DNA of 64,000 bases, taken from positions 1 to 64,000 of the forward strand of contig NZ_JBNPVX010000009.1 of assembly GCF_050434145.1 (NCBI RefSeq), in the 5' to 3' direction. Under the pieces are notes generated by a model that saw only the letters and a program-made list of their open reading frames with translations, was not told the origin of the DNA and ran no database searches. The stretch comes from JAISST01 sp050434145. GTDB lineage: Bacteria > Fusobacteriota > Fusobacteriia > Fusobacteriales > Fusobacteriaceae. The position numbers and the translations under genes are program-made. This document shows, in pieces, positions 1-8,846 of this stretch (the stretch's first letter is position 1; every line of letters begins with the position of its first letter).

Positions 1-196
1 CTTGTTTTATGTTTGGTAGTGAATTCATTATAACATATCAAGGTGTTTCTCTTTTTTATTTTTTGAAATTTCCCTACAAATATTTTACACTAACTAATTT
101 GTCATTTAAACTTTTCATATACTGCGCTTTTGCACATTTTTAAATCTCACTAACTACTATATTCAATCTTCATAATTAATTTTTCAAAATTTCCTA
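1..196. other. Intergenic, no gene recognised
   Basis: Very AT-rich sequence at the window edge. I see no open frame with a ribosome binding site, no structural RNA and no clear hairpin. It ends at the promoter of the arginine/ornithine operon and may hold the promoter of a gene lying outside the window. Confidence 0.5.
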
Positions 197-225
197 TTGA
201 CAATATTTTTTTTCAATGATATACT
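197..225 (+). promoter_or_regulatory. Sigma-70-type promoter of the arginine/ornithine operon
   Basis: TTGACA at 197-202 and TATACT at 220-225 are separated by 17 bases, close to the ideal housekeeping promoter. Transcription would begin near 232, giving an untranslated stretch of about 285 bases before the first structural gene. That leader contains a short Arg-rich open frame and a terminator. No other equally good promoter is visible before the operon. Confidence 0.75.
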
Positions 226-256
226 TTAGAAAATTTTTATTATGGGAGGATAATAG

Positions 257-304
257 ATGTTATTATTCACATTGAGGAGCAGGAGAAGAAACTTATTTAA
301 ATAA
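257..304 (+). CDS. Arg-rich leader peptide (15 aa)
   Basis: A 16-codon frame starts with ATG 7 bases after a GGGAGGA ribosome binding site (244-250) and encodes MLLFTLRSRRRNLFK. Four of five consecutive codons (positions 7-11) are arginine, using the AGG/AGA type. It lies about 25 bases after the predicted transcription start and upstream of a terminator hairpin (381-414), which is the classical arrangement of an attenuator leader peptide. The genes downstream handle ornithine and basic amino acids, matching an arginine sensor. Expression of the peptide is inferred and not shown; homologues of so short a frame would be hard to find. Confidence 0.65.
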   Translation: MLLFTLRSRRRNLFK

Positions 305-361
305 TTTAATAATTTCTGATTCTTTTAATGTGCAGTAATATTTTTTGTTTTCTATAACTAT

Positions 362-414
362 ATATTTTTATATAAAGAATTTTTCATATAAAAATATTTT
401 ATGAAAATTTTTTT
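362..414 (+). promoter_or_regulatory. Candidate arginine attenuator (antiterminator versus terminator)
   Basis: Bases 362-372 (ATATTTTTATA) are perfectly complementary to 387-397 (TATAAAAATAT), an 11-bp stem with a 14-base loop. This stem uses bases 387-388 and the loop of the terminator hairpin at 381-407, so the two cannot form together. Ribosome stalling on the Arg codons at 275-289 would be the expected switch. I could not identify a convincing protector segment that sequesters 362-372 when the ribosome does not stall, and the region is so AT-rich that chance complementarity is a real concern. Confidence 0.45.
381..414 (+). terminator. Intrinsic terminator in the operon leader
   Basis: TTTTCATA (381-388) pairs with TATGAAAA (400-407) and is followed by seven T residues (408-414). 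The stem is 8 bp and AT-rich, so weak on its own, but it has the form of an intrinsic terminator. It sits between the promoter with its leader peptide and the first structural gene, where a constitutive terminator would make no sense without a switch. Confidence 0.5.
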
Positions 415-517
415 AGAATAATAAATGATATTTAAATTTAGTAATTTTACCAAAGTATATTAAAAGATAATATATTTTGGTTTTTTTATTATATAATTAA
501 AAATTTTGGAGGAAATA

Positions 518-1681
518 ATGAAAGATAAACTAAGGAAGATTTTTGACAAATATTTAAAGGATTTCAAAGGATTAAATGAATATATCTACAATAATCCTGA
601 AATGGGAAACAGAGAGTACAAAGCTTGTGAAGCTCACAAAAATTTGTTAGAGAAATATGGATTCACAGTTGAAACTGGTGTTACAGGATTGGATACAGCA
701 TTTATAGCTAAATATTCCACTGGTAAACCTGGGCCAAAGATTGCTTTTCTTGCTGAATACGATGCTCTACCAGAAATAGGACATGGATGTGGACATAATA
801 TTCTTGGTACCACCAGTGATGCGGCTGCTATCATAGCTAAAGAAGGCATAGGAGAGTTAGGTGGTGAACTACTTGTAATAGGAACCCCAGCAGAAGAAAC
901 AAATGGTGCTAAGGTACATATGGCTAAGCATAAAATCTTTGATGAGATTGATGCAGCAATGATTGTACATCCTAAAGGAGATGGACACTATAGGAGTAGC
1001 AGCTCGCAAGCTATGGAAGCTATCCAATTTACATTCAAAGGTAAGACGGCCCATGCTGCCAGTGCTCCTCATGAAGGAATAAATGCATTAGATGGAGTAA
1101 TCACTATGTTTAATGCAGTCAATGCATTGAGACAACAGACTCCTTCAGACGCAAGAATTCATGGAGTAATCTCCAATGGTGGTACAGCTGCTAATATTAT
1201 TCCAGAATTGGCAATAGCAAACTTCTATGTAAGATCTCCAAAGCTAAAAGATCTAAAAATATTAGTAGAAAAAGTTAAAAATTGTGCTAAAGGAGCAGCT
1301 CTAGCTACTGGTACTCTATTAGAAATAGAAAATTATGAAACAAGTTTTGCAGATCTTGTAACTAACCAAAAGCTATCTGAAACTTATGAAAAAAATCTTG
1401 TTTTACAAGGCATTACAGATATTAAAACTCCAAGTTCTACAGGTTCTACAGATACAGGTGATGTAAGTCAATGTTGCCCAGCTATACATCCATATTTTCC
1501 AATTACAAAAGAGCATTTGACTGGTCATAGTATTGAGATGGCAGAAGCAACAATAAAAGAAGAAGCATACATTGGGATGAAAGAAGCCGCTGTAGCTATG
1601 GCTCTTACTGCATTAGACATTATGAAAGATACTAATTTATTGGCTGAAATAAAAAAAGAGTTTGAAGAATCTAAAAAATAA
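518..1681 (+). CDS. M20 family amidohydrolase/dipeptidase (AbgB/PM20D2-like)
   Basis: A 387-residue zinc amidohydrolase of the M20 family, closest in style to p-aminobenzoyl-glutamate hydrolase and PM20D2/ACY1L2 proteins. Metal-site motifs are GHGCGHN (88-94) and PAEE (124-127), and the lid-domain motif is KTAHAASAPHEG with His179. PM20D2-type enzymes cleave dipeptides carrying basic residues such as ornithine or lysine, which fits its place directly before ornithine carbamoyltransferase; this specificity is inference. The start is ATG 518, 5 bases after GGAGG; an in-frame TTG at 506 overlaps that site and is unlikely. The gap to the next gene is 23 bases, so they should be cotranscribed. Confidence 0.85.
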   Translation: MKDKLRKIFDKYLKDFKGLNEYIYNNPEMGNREYKACEAHKNLLEKYGFTVETGVTGLDTAFIAKYSTGKPGPKIAFLAEYDALPEIGHGCGHNILGTTSDAAAIIAKEGIGELGGELLVIGTPAEETNGAKVHMAKHKIFDEIDAAMIVHPKGDGHYRSSSSQAMEAIQFTFKGKTAHAASAPHEGINALDGVITMFNAVNALRQQTPSDARIHGVISNGGTAANIIPELAIANFYVRSPKLKDLKILVEKVKNCAKGAALATGTLLEIENYETSFADLVTNQKLSETYEKNLVLQGITDIKTPSSTGSTDTGDVSQCCPAIHPYFPITKEHLTGHSIEMAEATIKEEAYIGMKEAAVAMALTALDIMKDTNLLAEIKKEFEESKK

Positions 1682-1704
1682 ATATATGCAAAGGAGATGA
1701 TAAA

Positions 1705-2619
1705 GTGAACCATTTATTAAAAATGTCTGACCTTTCTAAAGATGAAATAATAGAGATCTTGGACTTAGCTGACCAATTAAAATATGAAAAAAAACACGAT
1801 ATTCCACACTTACATCTTCAAGGAAAAACACTAGGAATGATATTCCAAAAATCTTCTACTAGAACAAGAGTTTCTTTTGAAGTAGGTATGTGCGAGTTAG
1901 GAGGAAATGCAGTAGTATTAAATGTAAATGACTTACAAATGGGAAGAGGAGAACCAATTCAGGACACGGCCCGTGTGCTATCTAGATATCTAGATGGAAT
2001 AATGATCAGAACATATGCCCAAAAAGATATAGACGATCTTGTACAATATGGTTCTATCCCAATAATAAACGGACTTACAGATTATGCACATCCATGCCAA
2101 GTATTAGCTGACCTCATGACTATCAGAGAATATAAAGGTTCATTCAAAGATTTAAAAGTAACTTTTATAGGTGATGGTAATAATATGGCCAATTCTCTAG
2201 CTTTTGGTTGTATGACTTTAGGAATGAAATTCACCTTAGCTTGTCCTAAAGAATACCAATTAACAAAAGAAGTGCAAAAAGATCTAGAGAAATATCAAGA
2301 ATTATTCTCTATGACTGAAGATGTTATAGAAGCTGCTAATAATGCTGATGTATTAATTACAGATGTATGGGCTTCCATGGGACAAGAAGAAGAATATAAG
2401 AAGAGAAAAGAAATATTTAAAAATTATCAGATAAATGATGCTGCAATGAATGTAGCTAAAAAAGATGCTATTGTATTACATTGTTTACCTGCACATAGAG
2501 AAGAAGAAATTACTGCTAAAGTTTTTGAAGAACATGCTAATGAAATTTTTGATGAAGCAGAAAATAGAGTTCATGCACAGAAATCTGTTCTAGTAAAATT
2601 ATTAAAAACAAAAAAATAA
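1705..2619 (+). CDS. argF: Ornithine carbamoyltransferase
   Basis: Transfers the carbamoyl group from carbamoyl phosphate to ornithine to give citrulline, or runs the reverse reaction in arginine catabolism. Diagnostic motifs are present: SSTRTR (50-55, carbamoyl phosphate binding), HPCQ (129-132), DVWASMGQE (220-228, ornithine-binding SMG loop) and HCLPAHR (259-265, catalytic Cys). Its 304 residues are normal for the family. It starts with GTG after an AAGGAGATG ribosome binding site. No arginine deiminase or carbamate kinase lies nearby, so the sequence alone does not say whether it works in synthesis or breakdown; Arg-leader control would favour expression when arginine is scarce. Confidence 0.95.
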   Translation: MNHLLKMSDLSKDEIIEILDLADQLKYEKKHDIPHLHLQGKTLGMIFQKSSTRTRVSFEVGMCELGGNAVVLNVNDLQMGRGEPIQDTARVLSRYLDGIMIRTYAQKDIDDLVQYGSIPIINGLTDYAHPCQVLADLMTIREYKGSFKDLKVTFIGDGNNMANSLAFGCMTLGMKFTLACPKEYQLTKEVQKDLEKYQELFSMTEDVIEAANNADVLITDVWASMGQEEEYKKRKEIFKNYQINDAAMNVAKKDAIVLHCLPAHREEEITAKVFEEHANEIFDEAENRVHAQKSVLVKLLKTKK

Positions 2620-2729
2620 TCTCTTCTTTTCAAATACAATCAATTCGCTAAGATTAAAAAGTCAGTAAAAATATGAACTATATAATACATAAAAAAGTTA
2701 AAATTAGAAATAAAAATGGAGGAATTCAA

Positions 2730-3491
2730 ATGAAAAAATTATTAACAATACTATTATTGCTTATATCATCAATTATGTTTGCTGAAAAAAAATTCTATGT
2801 AGGAACAAATGGTGAATTCAAACCTTATGAATATTTAGAGAATGGAAAATTAACAGGATTTGATATTGAGTTTATGGAAATGATTTGTAAAGAACTAAAT
2901 CTAAACATTGAATGGGTAGATATGAAATTTGATGGACTTATTCCTGCTTTACAAAGTGGAAAAGTAGATGCAGTTATTGCTGGAATGTCTCAAACTGAAG
3001 AAAGAAAAAAAGCTGTAGAATTTTCTATTCTGTATATGTTCATGGAATCAGAACATTACTTATTAGTTAATGAAAAAAGTCAACTTACTAAAAAAGAAGA
3101 AATCAAAGATAAAAAAGTAGGCATACAAATAGGGACTATACAAGAAGAATTCTGTGTAAAACTAGGTGGTAAACCTCAATTATATAACAACTGGACTGGG
3201 GCTCTTATGGATTTACAAGCTGAAAAGATTGATGGTGTAATTATATCTGATGCAAGTGGAAAAGAATATCTTAACACAATGAAAGGGTTCAAATTATTAG
3301 GAGTAATTGATGACAAAAAACCAGGTGCATCTATTGCATTCAAAAAAGGACAGGCAGAATTAGCAGAACAATTTAATGTAATAATTAAAAAATTGCGAGA
3401 TAATGGGGAATACCTCAAACTTTTAGAAAAATATTTTCCAGATAGAGTAGAAGGATTTAAAAAAATGCAAGCTGCTGGAGAGTTTAATTAA
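2730..3491 (+). CDS. Periplasmic amino acid-binding protein (SBP_bac_3 family)
   Basis: A 253-residue solute-binding protein of the ArtJ/HisJ/GlnH type. An N-terminal signal peptide (about residues 1-18, cleavage after MFA) lacks a lipobox Cys, as expected for a diderm. The mature part begins with the typical beta strand and FKPYEY ligand segment, then DGLIPALQSGKVDAV and a conserved MSQTEERKK region. The ATG at 2730 follows a GGAGGA site; an upstream in-frame ATG at 2673 lacks one. It follows argF by 110 bases without an intervening terminator, suggesting a basic amino acid ligand (inference). No permease or ATPase partner lies next to it. Confidence 0.85.
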   Translation: MKKLLTILLLLISSIMFAEKKFYVGTNGEFKPYEYLENGKLTGFDIEFMEMICKELNLNIEWVDMKFDGLIPALQSGKVDAVIAGMSQTEERKKAVEFSILYMFMESEHYLLVNEKSQLTKKEEIKDKKVGIQIGTIQEEFCVKLGGKPQLYNNWTGALMDLQAEKIDGVIISDASGKEYLNTMKGFKLLGVIDDKKPGASIAFKKGQAELAEQFNVIIKKLRDNGEYLKLLEKYFPDRVEGFKKMQAAGEFN

Positions 3492-3574
3492 AATTTTGTA
3501 ATTCAAATAAAAATGAACGAACTATCAAATTGATACTTTGCATTATTTTTATTGAAAAACTCAAAATTTAACAC

Positions 3575-3615
3575 AAAAGGATTTTTCCTAATTACACTGG
3601 AAAAATCCTTTTTTA
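3575..3615. terminator. Bidirectional intrinsic terminator
   Basis: A 14-bp perfect stem (3575-3588 with 3599-3612) and 10-base loop, with A residues before and T residues after, so it can work in both directions. It separates the binding-protein gene (+) from yigZ (-), whose stop codon overlaps its right edge. Confidence 0.85.
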
Positions 3616-4191
3616 TAATTCAACTATCAATATTCCACTGATTTCTCTAATTTTATCTAATATATTTTCATTTAACTCAAGTTTATATATTACATTTTCA
3701 TTATAGCCCTTTTCTATGTTTTCAATGGAGTGATTAGAAAGTACACTATCTATTTCACCAATTTTATCATAAGAAAACTCCAATATATATTTTTTCATTT
3801 TTATATATTCTATAATTCCACTTTCTTGTATAGCCAGCTTGGCAGTTTTAGCATAATTTCTAATTAATCCACCTGCACCCAATTTTATTCCACCAAAATA
3901 TCTAGTGGCCACAATGACTAGATTCGACACTCCCATATATGTAACAATATCTCCCATAGGTTTTCCTGCAGTTCCACTCGGTTCACCATCATCATCAACC
4001 TTAAAAAACTCCTGTCCATTATCAATTACTTTATAAACACTGCAATTGTGATTAGCATCATTATGCTTTTCTTTAATTTTTTTAATAAAAAGTTCTGCCT
4101 CTAATTTTTCAGATACTGGTTTAATATATCCTATAAATTTAGATTTTTTTTCTTCAAATATTATTATAGTTTCTTTTTCTACTGTTTTCAT
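3613..4191 (-). CDS. yigZ: YigZ/IMPACT family protein
   Basis: A 192-residue member of the YigZ/IMPACT (UPF0029) family. The conserved family core is visible at about residues 40-115: HNCSVYK, DDDGEPSGTAGKPM, VATRYFGGIKLGAGGLIRNY. The C-terminal part (about 135-192) resembles the DUF1949 ferredoxin-like domain. The molecular role of bacterial YigZ is poorly defined; eukaryotic IMPACT modulates Gcn2 signalling. It is the last gene of a minus-strand run whose upstream neighbour is the M50 protease (25-base gap). Confidence 0.9.
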   Translation of the reverse strand: MKTVEKETIIIFEEKKSKFIGYIKPVSEKLEAELFIKKIKEKHNDANHNCSVYKVIDNGQEFFKVDDDGEPSGTAGKPMGDIVTYMGVSNLVIVATRYFGGIKLGAGGLIRNYAKTAKLAIQESGIIEYIKMKKYILEFSYDKIGEIDSVLSNHSIENIEKGYNENVIYKLELNENILDKIREISGILIVEL

Positions 4192-4215
4192 ATATAGCCT
4201 CTTTTTTATATAATT

Positions 4216-4986
4216 CTAAAACAATCTAAGAATAAAATTATAAATGGAATATACTATTGAAAACATTGGTGTAATCATCACATCAATAAGTCCTATGTAA
4301 GAAGAAATAAAAATTATCATATATCCGTATCTATCCATAGAAAACCATTTATTCCTCATTTCTCCTTCTAATAATGATCCGATAACTCTAGAACCATCCA
4401 AAGGTGGAATTGGTAACAAATTAAAAATCCCCAGAGACACATTCACTGCAAAAAATGATTCTATAAATATTATTACTAATTCTATATTTCTCAAAAAAGG
4501 AAATAGCCTTAAAATCACTAATGCCACCAACCCCATAAGAAAATTTGTCATAACTCCTGCTATGGCTACCAAAAATTCTCCCAATCTGCCATTTTTAAAT
4601 CTCATGTAATTAACAGGAACTGGTCTTGCCCAACCAAATATAAATGGTGCCCCTATTAGTATTAAGAATACTGGAAAAAATATTCCTATTGGATCCAAAT
4701 GTTTAAATATATTCAAAGTCAATCTTCCTTCATCTTTTGCTGTCCTATCTCCTGAGAGATAAGCTGCAAAAGCATGAGCAAACTCATGTACAGAAAAGGC
4801 GATTATTAGAGAAAGTATCATAAATACTTTTTTTACTAATGTTCTTCCGAGTCCTATTTCATTCCCTATAACTAATACTTTAAATACTAATACAAATACA
4901 GCAGCCACTATACACAATATAACTGCATTATTTACAATTCCACCACGACTAATTTTATATTTTAACTCTCTTAACCATCTTTCCAC
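4216..4986 (-). CDS. Site-2 protease family (M50B) membrane metalloprotease
   Basis: A polytopic membrane protein of 256 residues with the zinc-site motif HEFAHA in an early membrane segment and the family motif NLLPIPPLDGSR near residue 195, which supplies the third metal ligand (Asp). This is the short YdjP/YwhC-like clade, without PDZ domain. The GTG at 4986 is 8 bases after GGGAG; another in-frame GTG at 4995 overlaps that site. The 5' end lies inside the comEC frame (overlap about 32 bases), so the two are translationally linked. Its substrate is unknown. Confidence 0.85.
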   Translation of the reverse strand: MERWLRELKYKISRGGIVNNAVILCIVAAVFVLVFKVLVIGNEIGLGRTLVKKVFMILSLIIAFSVHEFAHAFAAYLSGDRTAKDEGRLTLNIFKHLDPIGIFFPVFLILIGAPFIFGWARPVPVNYMRFKNGRLGEFLVAIAGVMTNFLMGLVALVILRLFPFLRNIELVIIFIESFFAVNVSLGIFNLLPIPPLDGSRVIGSLLEGEMRNKWFSMDRYGYMIIFISSYIGLIDVMITPMFSIVYSIYNFILRLF

Positions 4987-6304
4987 TCTTATCACTCCCT
5001 TCTGTTTTTACTTTTATACAGAAAATTCCTACAAAAATTACTAAGTAGAAAGTAATAAATACCCAATTAGGAATATCGTTTTCAAATTCCAATGTCAAAT
5101 ATGGTATTTTACTACAAATATCTATCATCTTATTAAAAATATAATATACAACTTTTAAAATAGGCATAATAACAAATCCCAATCCTATATTTTCTAGCAG
5201 TAAACCTATAAAAGCCAAAGTCACATAAAAACTACCTATTGGCATAATAATCAGATTAGTTCCAAAAGAAAGAAAAGGCAATTTTCCAAAATTTTGTACT
5301 AATATTGGAGACAAAAATATCTGAATTATCAAAGTTAATATTAAAAAATCTAAAATTTTTGATTTTCCTTTATAGAAATATTTTTTTATCAATGGGAAAA
5401 TTCCTATGATTGCAAATACTGCTAAATAAGAAAATTTTAATGAGATTTCGTTAATTGATAATGGATTTATAAACATACTTATAATGAGACTTAATGTCAA
5501 TGATTTTAATATATCTACATTTTCATAGAATAATTTCCCACAAATAGTCATTATTATCATAATATATGCTCTTGTAAGCGAAGGAGAATTTTTTACTCCC
5601 AGAAAATATAATGTTATTACAAATATCCCCAACATGTTTCGCTTACTTCCCATAATAGGCAGCTTTCTTAATAAAAACATAATTACATTAAATATAATCC
5701 CAACATGTAATCCTGATAAAGCCAATAAATGTGATGTTCCTGTATATGAGAATTTATCTTTTATTTCTTTATCCAACCTATTACTTTCCCCTAATATTAC
5801 TGCCATATACATATTTTTAAAATCAATATAACTTTTTTTTGTAAAACTATCTGCTTTCTTTTTAAAATATTTTTTAATTTTTGATTCTTTTATTTCTTTT
5901 GCTCCTAGATTTTCTATATTATAAAAATTTATACCATTTTTTTCATTTTTTTTGAGTATCAATCCATTCATCAGATAATAACCATCTTTTGTATAATCAA
6001 TCTTACCAAATATCTTTATATATGGAATTCCTCCATTTATTTTTTTGATTTCCCCATTTCCTGATTCTAATTGTATTTCTATTTTGATTGTATCATTCTC
6101 ATAATATTCTGAATTATTAAAAATAGTTATTAATCTCAAAGAAAATAATAATGGGATTACTATTATCAATAATGATCTTTTCCATGAAAAAAAAATAATT
6201 AATTCCACAAATAACATTATTAAAATAAACACAATTTTATTCACATTATTAAATACTAAAGTACTAAAAAAACACTCTAAAGCTACTACATATAGCAATT
6301 CCAT
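4955..6304 (-). CDS. comEC: ComEC/Rec2-type DNA uptake channel, competence domain only
   Basis: A polytopic protein of about 449 residues. After an N-terminal soluble DUF4131-like region (about 60-140) comes the ComEC/Rec2 competence domain, with the recognisable stretch GTSHLLALSGLHVG (about residues 190-203) and further membrane helices up to the C-terminus. ComEC moves single-stranded DNA across the inner membrane in transformation. The metallo-beta-lactamase-like C-terminal domain found in longer ComEC proteins is absent. The ATG at 6304 has a GGGTGG site; an upstream ATG at 6337 is possible but lacks one. Confidence 0.85.
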   Translation of the reverse strand: MELLYVVALECFFSTLVFNNVNKIVFILIMLFVELIIFFSWKRSLLIIVIPLLFSLRLITIFNNSEYYENDTIKIEIQLESGNGEIKKINGGIPYIKIFGKIDYTKDGYYLMNGLILKKNEKNGINFYNIENLGAKEIKESKIKKYFKKKADSFTKKSYIDFKNMYMAVILGESNRLDKEIKDKFSYTGTSHLLALSGLHVGIIFNVIMFLLRKLPIMGSKRNMLGIFVITLYFLGVKNSPSLTRAYIMIIMTICGKLFYENVDILKSLTLSLIISMFINPLSINEISLKFSYLAVFAIIGIFPLIKKYFYKGKSKILDFLILTLIIQIFLSPILVQNFGKLPFLSFGTNLIIMPIGSFYVTLAFIGLLLENIGLGFVIMPILKVVYYIFNKMIDICSKIPYLTLEFENDIPNWVFITFYLVIFVGIFCIKVKTEGSDKSGKMVKRVKI

Positions 6305-6370
6305 TTCTATCCACCCATACCCATGTTTTTTATACATTTATCAAAAGGCTCTATTTTTTACTAAAATTCT

Positions 6371-7702
6371 TTATTTTTCTTCATATAAATAATAAAATAC
6401 AAAAGAAATCATAAAAAATATTGCTGACATAATTGAAGTATTATAAACTCCAGTTTTTTCTACTCCAGTAGGCATCTGTATCACAGAATCTAAAACACTA
6501 GTCTCACCACCAGACACTAATATCATAGGTAAGACTACTATTGAAATCATAAATGCCATTTTCAAGAAAAATCCCTGTATTCCAAAACAAGTCCCTTCTA
6601 TTCTACTTCCACTTTCTTTACTAATTTTACTACTTATTTCACTTAACATAGCTGGTGGAAATATGAATGCTGCTCCAGCCAATGGCATTCCTATTAATCC
6701 AAACAATACAAATCCATATTTGACAGGTATTCCTCTTCCTAAGAAAAATAACATCATAGTAAATATTATCAAAAGCGATAAACAACATAGCATTACTTTT
6801 CTGTAACCATATTTTTTTGAAATCTTGTTAGTAGGATAAAAAAATAACGCAGCTGTTCCGAACAATACTACTGAAGCTAGAGTTATTGCACTTTTTTCAT
6901 ATCCCATTATATCTTCTACATAATAATTCATAATTGACCGAAGATTATTAAACCCTGTAAAGAAAAACAATAATCCCAATAGATAGTATATAAAAGATTT
7001 GTTTTTCAAAGCTATTTTCATTGTATTTTTAAAGCTTGTTTCTGATATTTCACCATTGGAATATTTTTTTTCAGGCACTTTTAGCACTGTAATAAGCCCA
7101 CCCAACAAGCATATCCCACACAATACCATTATCATTCCTCTGACACCTACTAAAGTATCCCCCTTTCCGATAGTTTTTATTAATATTCCTGGTAATATCA
7201 TTGCTATAGCTGTATATACCAATCGGAATATTGATTGCCAAGTTGATAAATTCAGTCTTTCTTCTGCTGTATTTCCTATTTCTGGTATCAAAGCATTATA
7301 TGGAGCCCCCACTATAGTATAAAACACAAAAAATAATGAGCCTATTCCTGCCAAATAGATAAAACTTTTTGTTTCATTTCCAACCGGAGGATAGAAAAAT
7401 GCCAATGTAGACAGTACTAGAGGTAATATCCCTATTGCTATAAAGGGAATTCTTCTTCCCCACTTGGTATTTGCTTTATCAGAGGCATATCCTACTACAG
7501 GATCACTGACCATATCCACAAATCTAGATAATGCCAATGCCAATGATATGAATATTGGCTTCATCACTGGACTAAGTCCCGAATTTGCTGGTGGCAAATA
7601 AAAGTATAATACCCATTGGGCAAAGATTTGATCAACTATTGCGTAACTGACACCAATTCCATAAAGTACTTGGATATTTAATGGCAACTTTTTTCTGTCC
7701 AT
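6371..7702 (-). CDS. GPH-family (MelB-like) cation:sugar symporter
   Basis: A 443-residue, about 12-helix transporter of the glycoside-pentoside-hexuronide family. Visible hallmarks are the N-terminal GIGVSYAIVDQIFAQWVLYFYL region, the DMVSDPVVGYASDK motif between helices 2 and 3 (cation and sugar site in MelB) and the following WGRRIPFI. The substrate cannot be deduced; no glycosidase gene is nearby. It lies 7 bases after tmcAL and so is probably in that operon, without an obvious functional connection. Confidence 0.85.
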   Translation of the reverse strand: MDRKKLPLNIQVLYGIGVSYAIVDQIFAQWVLYFYLPPANSGLSPVMKPIFISLALALSRFVDMVSDPVVGYASDKANTKWGRRIPFIAIGILPLVLSTLAFFYPPVGNETKSFIYLAGIGSLFFVFYTIVGAPYNALIPEIGNTAEERLNLSTWQSIFRLVYTAIAMILPGILIKTIGKGDTLVGVRGMIMVLCGICLLGGLITVLKVPEKKYSNGEISETSFKNTMKIALKNKSFIYYLLGLLFFFTGFNNLRSIMNYYVEDIMGYEKSAITLASVVLFGTAALFFYPTNKISKKYGYRKVMLCCLSLLIIFTMMLFFLGRGIPVKYGFVLFGLIGMPLAGAAFIFPPAMLSEISSKISKESGSRIEGTCFGIQGFFLKMAFMISIVVLPMILVSGGETSVLDSVIQMPTGVEKTGVYNTSIMSAIFFMISFVFYYLYEEK

Positions 7703-7709
7703 ATTATTT

Positions 7710-8846
7710 TCAACCCCTATAATAATTTTTCATTTTATAGATAATATTAGCTTTTTCATTAAAATTAATCATTTGTAAATCTTTTGAATTAAATTTTTTA
7801 GTAATATTTTTAAAAGTAGTAAAAAATTTTTTAACTTCATTTTTTTTCAAAAAATTCAAATATTCTTGTCCTTTCTTATTATAGTCTAAAATCTTAATAA
7901 ATGGAATTTCTTTTTTTATTTCTTCAGTAATTTCATTCGTCAAATCCAATAATATATGCATCAATATCCTCTGAGTTCTGCCTATAGATAACCTTTTGGA
8001 CATGATATTATTAAAAAATTCTGAAAAAATATCATTTTTAACTGCACATTTATACAACCTATTTTCAAAACCATTTTCCATATCTTGAATATTAACCAAA
8101 CTTGCTTTATTATCTATTATCTTATATCGAATATATGGATAAAAATCTTCTATAACCGCAAAATCACCTTCTTTTACTTCTCCCAACAGTATATCCATAA
8201 CATTGTTGGGAACAAAACCATTTATATCACTTTTATTTATCATTAATTTTCTCAAATTAAACCCACTTGTAATACTTTCATAGATTGCTTCATCATAATA
8301 ACTTGCATTATTACGTTTTATTACCTTGGGAGCAATGGCTGAATTCCAATATTTTATTGCTTTAATGTATTCAACTCCTAGTATATCATTGGAATTTAAA
8401 TCATATTTTCCATTAGAAGCTATTTTATAGGCATTAATATATGATTCTCCTATTTTTAAAGCTTCTTTCATCTTAATTTTAAACTCCATATTTTCTATTA
8501 TATTGCCGATTTCCTCCAGTTCTTCTATATTATCTCTTTCAGAGCCAAATACTATTTCACTACATTTTAATTGTTCCAATATCCCCACAGCACCAATAGC
8601 AAATATTTCAGCACTTTGGCAAGAATAAAATACTGGTAATTCTACTACAATATCTACCCCATTTAACACAGCCATTCTAGCTCTTATTTCTTTTTTTACA
8701 AATGCAGGCTCCCCTCTTTGAACAAAATCCCCGCTCATTACTGCTATTTTCACAGAATCAGGAGTAATTTCTTTACTTTTTTCTAAATGATACAGATGAC
8801 CATTGTGAAATGGATTATATTCCACAATAAGACCAGTACTTTTCAT
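7710..8846 (-). CDS. tmcAL: tRNA(Met) cytidine acetate ligase
   Basis: YlbM/TmcAL forms N4-acetylcytidine at the wobble base of elongator tRNA(Met), activating acetate with ATP. The nucleotidyltransferase fold shows EYNPFHNGHLYHL at residues 9-21 (HxGH-type site) and MSGDFVQRGEPA at about 38-49. The 378 residues match the low-GC family. The start has an excellent AAAGGAGGA site. It is the first gene of a minus-strand run and diverges from the LysR gene across a shared upstream region. Confidence 0.9.
   Translation of the reverse strand: MKSTGLIVEYNPFHNGHLYHLEKSKEITPDSVKIAVMSGDFVQRGEPAFVKKEIRARMAVLNGVDIVVELPVFYSCQSAEIFAIGAVGILEQLKCSEIVFGSERDNIEELEEIGNIIENMEFKIKMKEALKIGESYINAYKIASNGKYDLNSNDILGVEYIKAIKYWNSAIAPKVIKRNNASYYDEAIYESITSGFNLRKLMINKSDINGFVPNNVMDILLGEVKEGDFAVIEDFYPYIRYKIIDNKASLVNIQDMENGFENRLYKCAVKNDIFSEFFNNIMSKRLSIGRTQRILMHILLDLTNEITEEIKKEIPFIKILDYNKKGQEYLNFLKKNEVKKFFTTFKNITKKFNSKDLQMINFNEKANIIYKMKNYYRG

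Noticed and set aside
506..517. Upstream TTG start for the M20 amidohydrolase
   Set aside because: It overlaps the GGAGG that clearly serves the ATG at 518, and adds only four residues outside the family N-terminus.
1705..2619. argF as part of an arginine deiminase (arcABC) operon
   Set aside because: Neither arginine deiminase nor carbamate kinase is present; the neighbours are an amidohydrolase and a binding protein.
4955..6337. ComEC as a truncated pseudogene
   Set aside because: No remnant of the missing C-terminal domain is visible downstream; the following gene is a complete M50 protease overlapping it in an orderly way.
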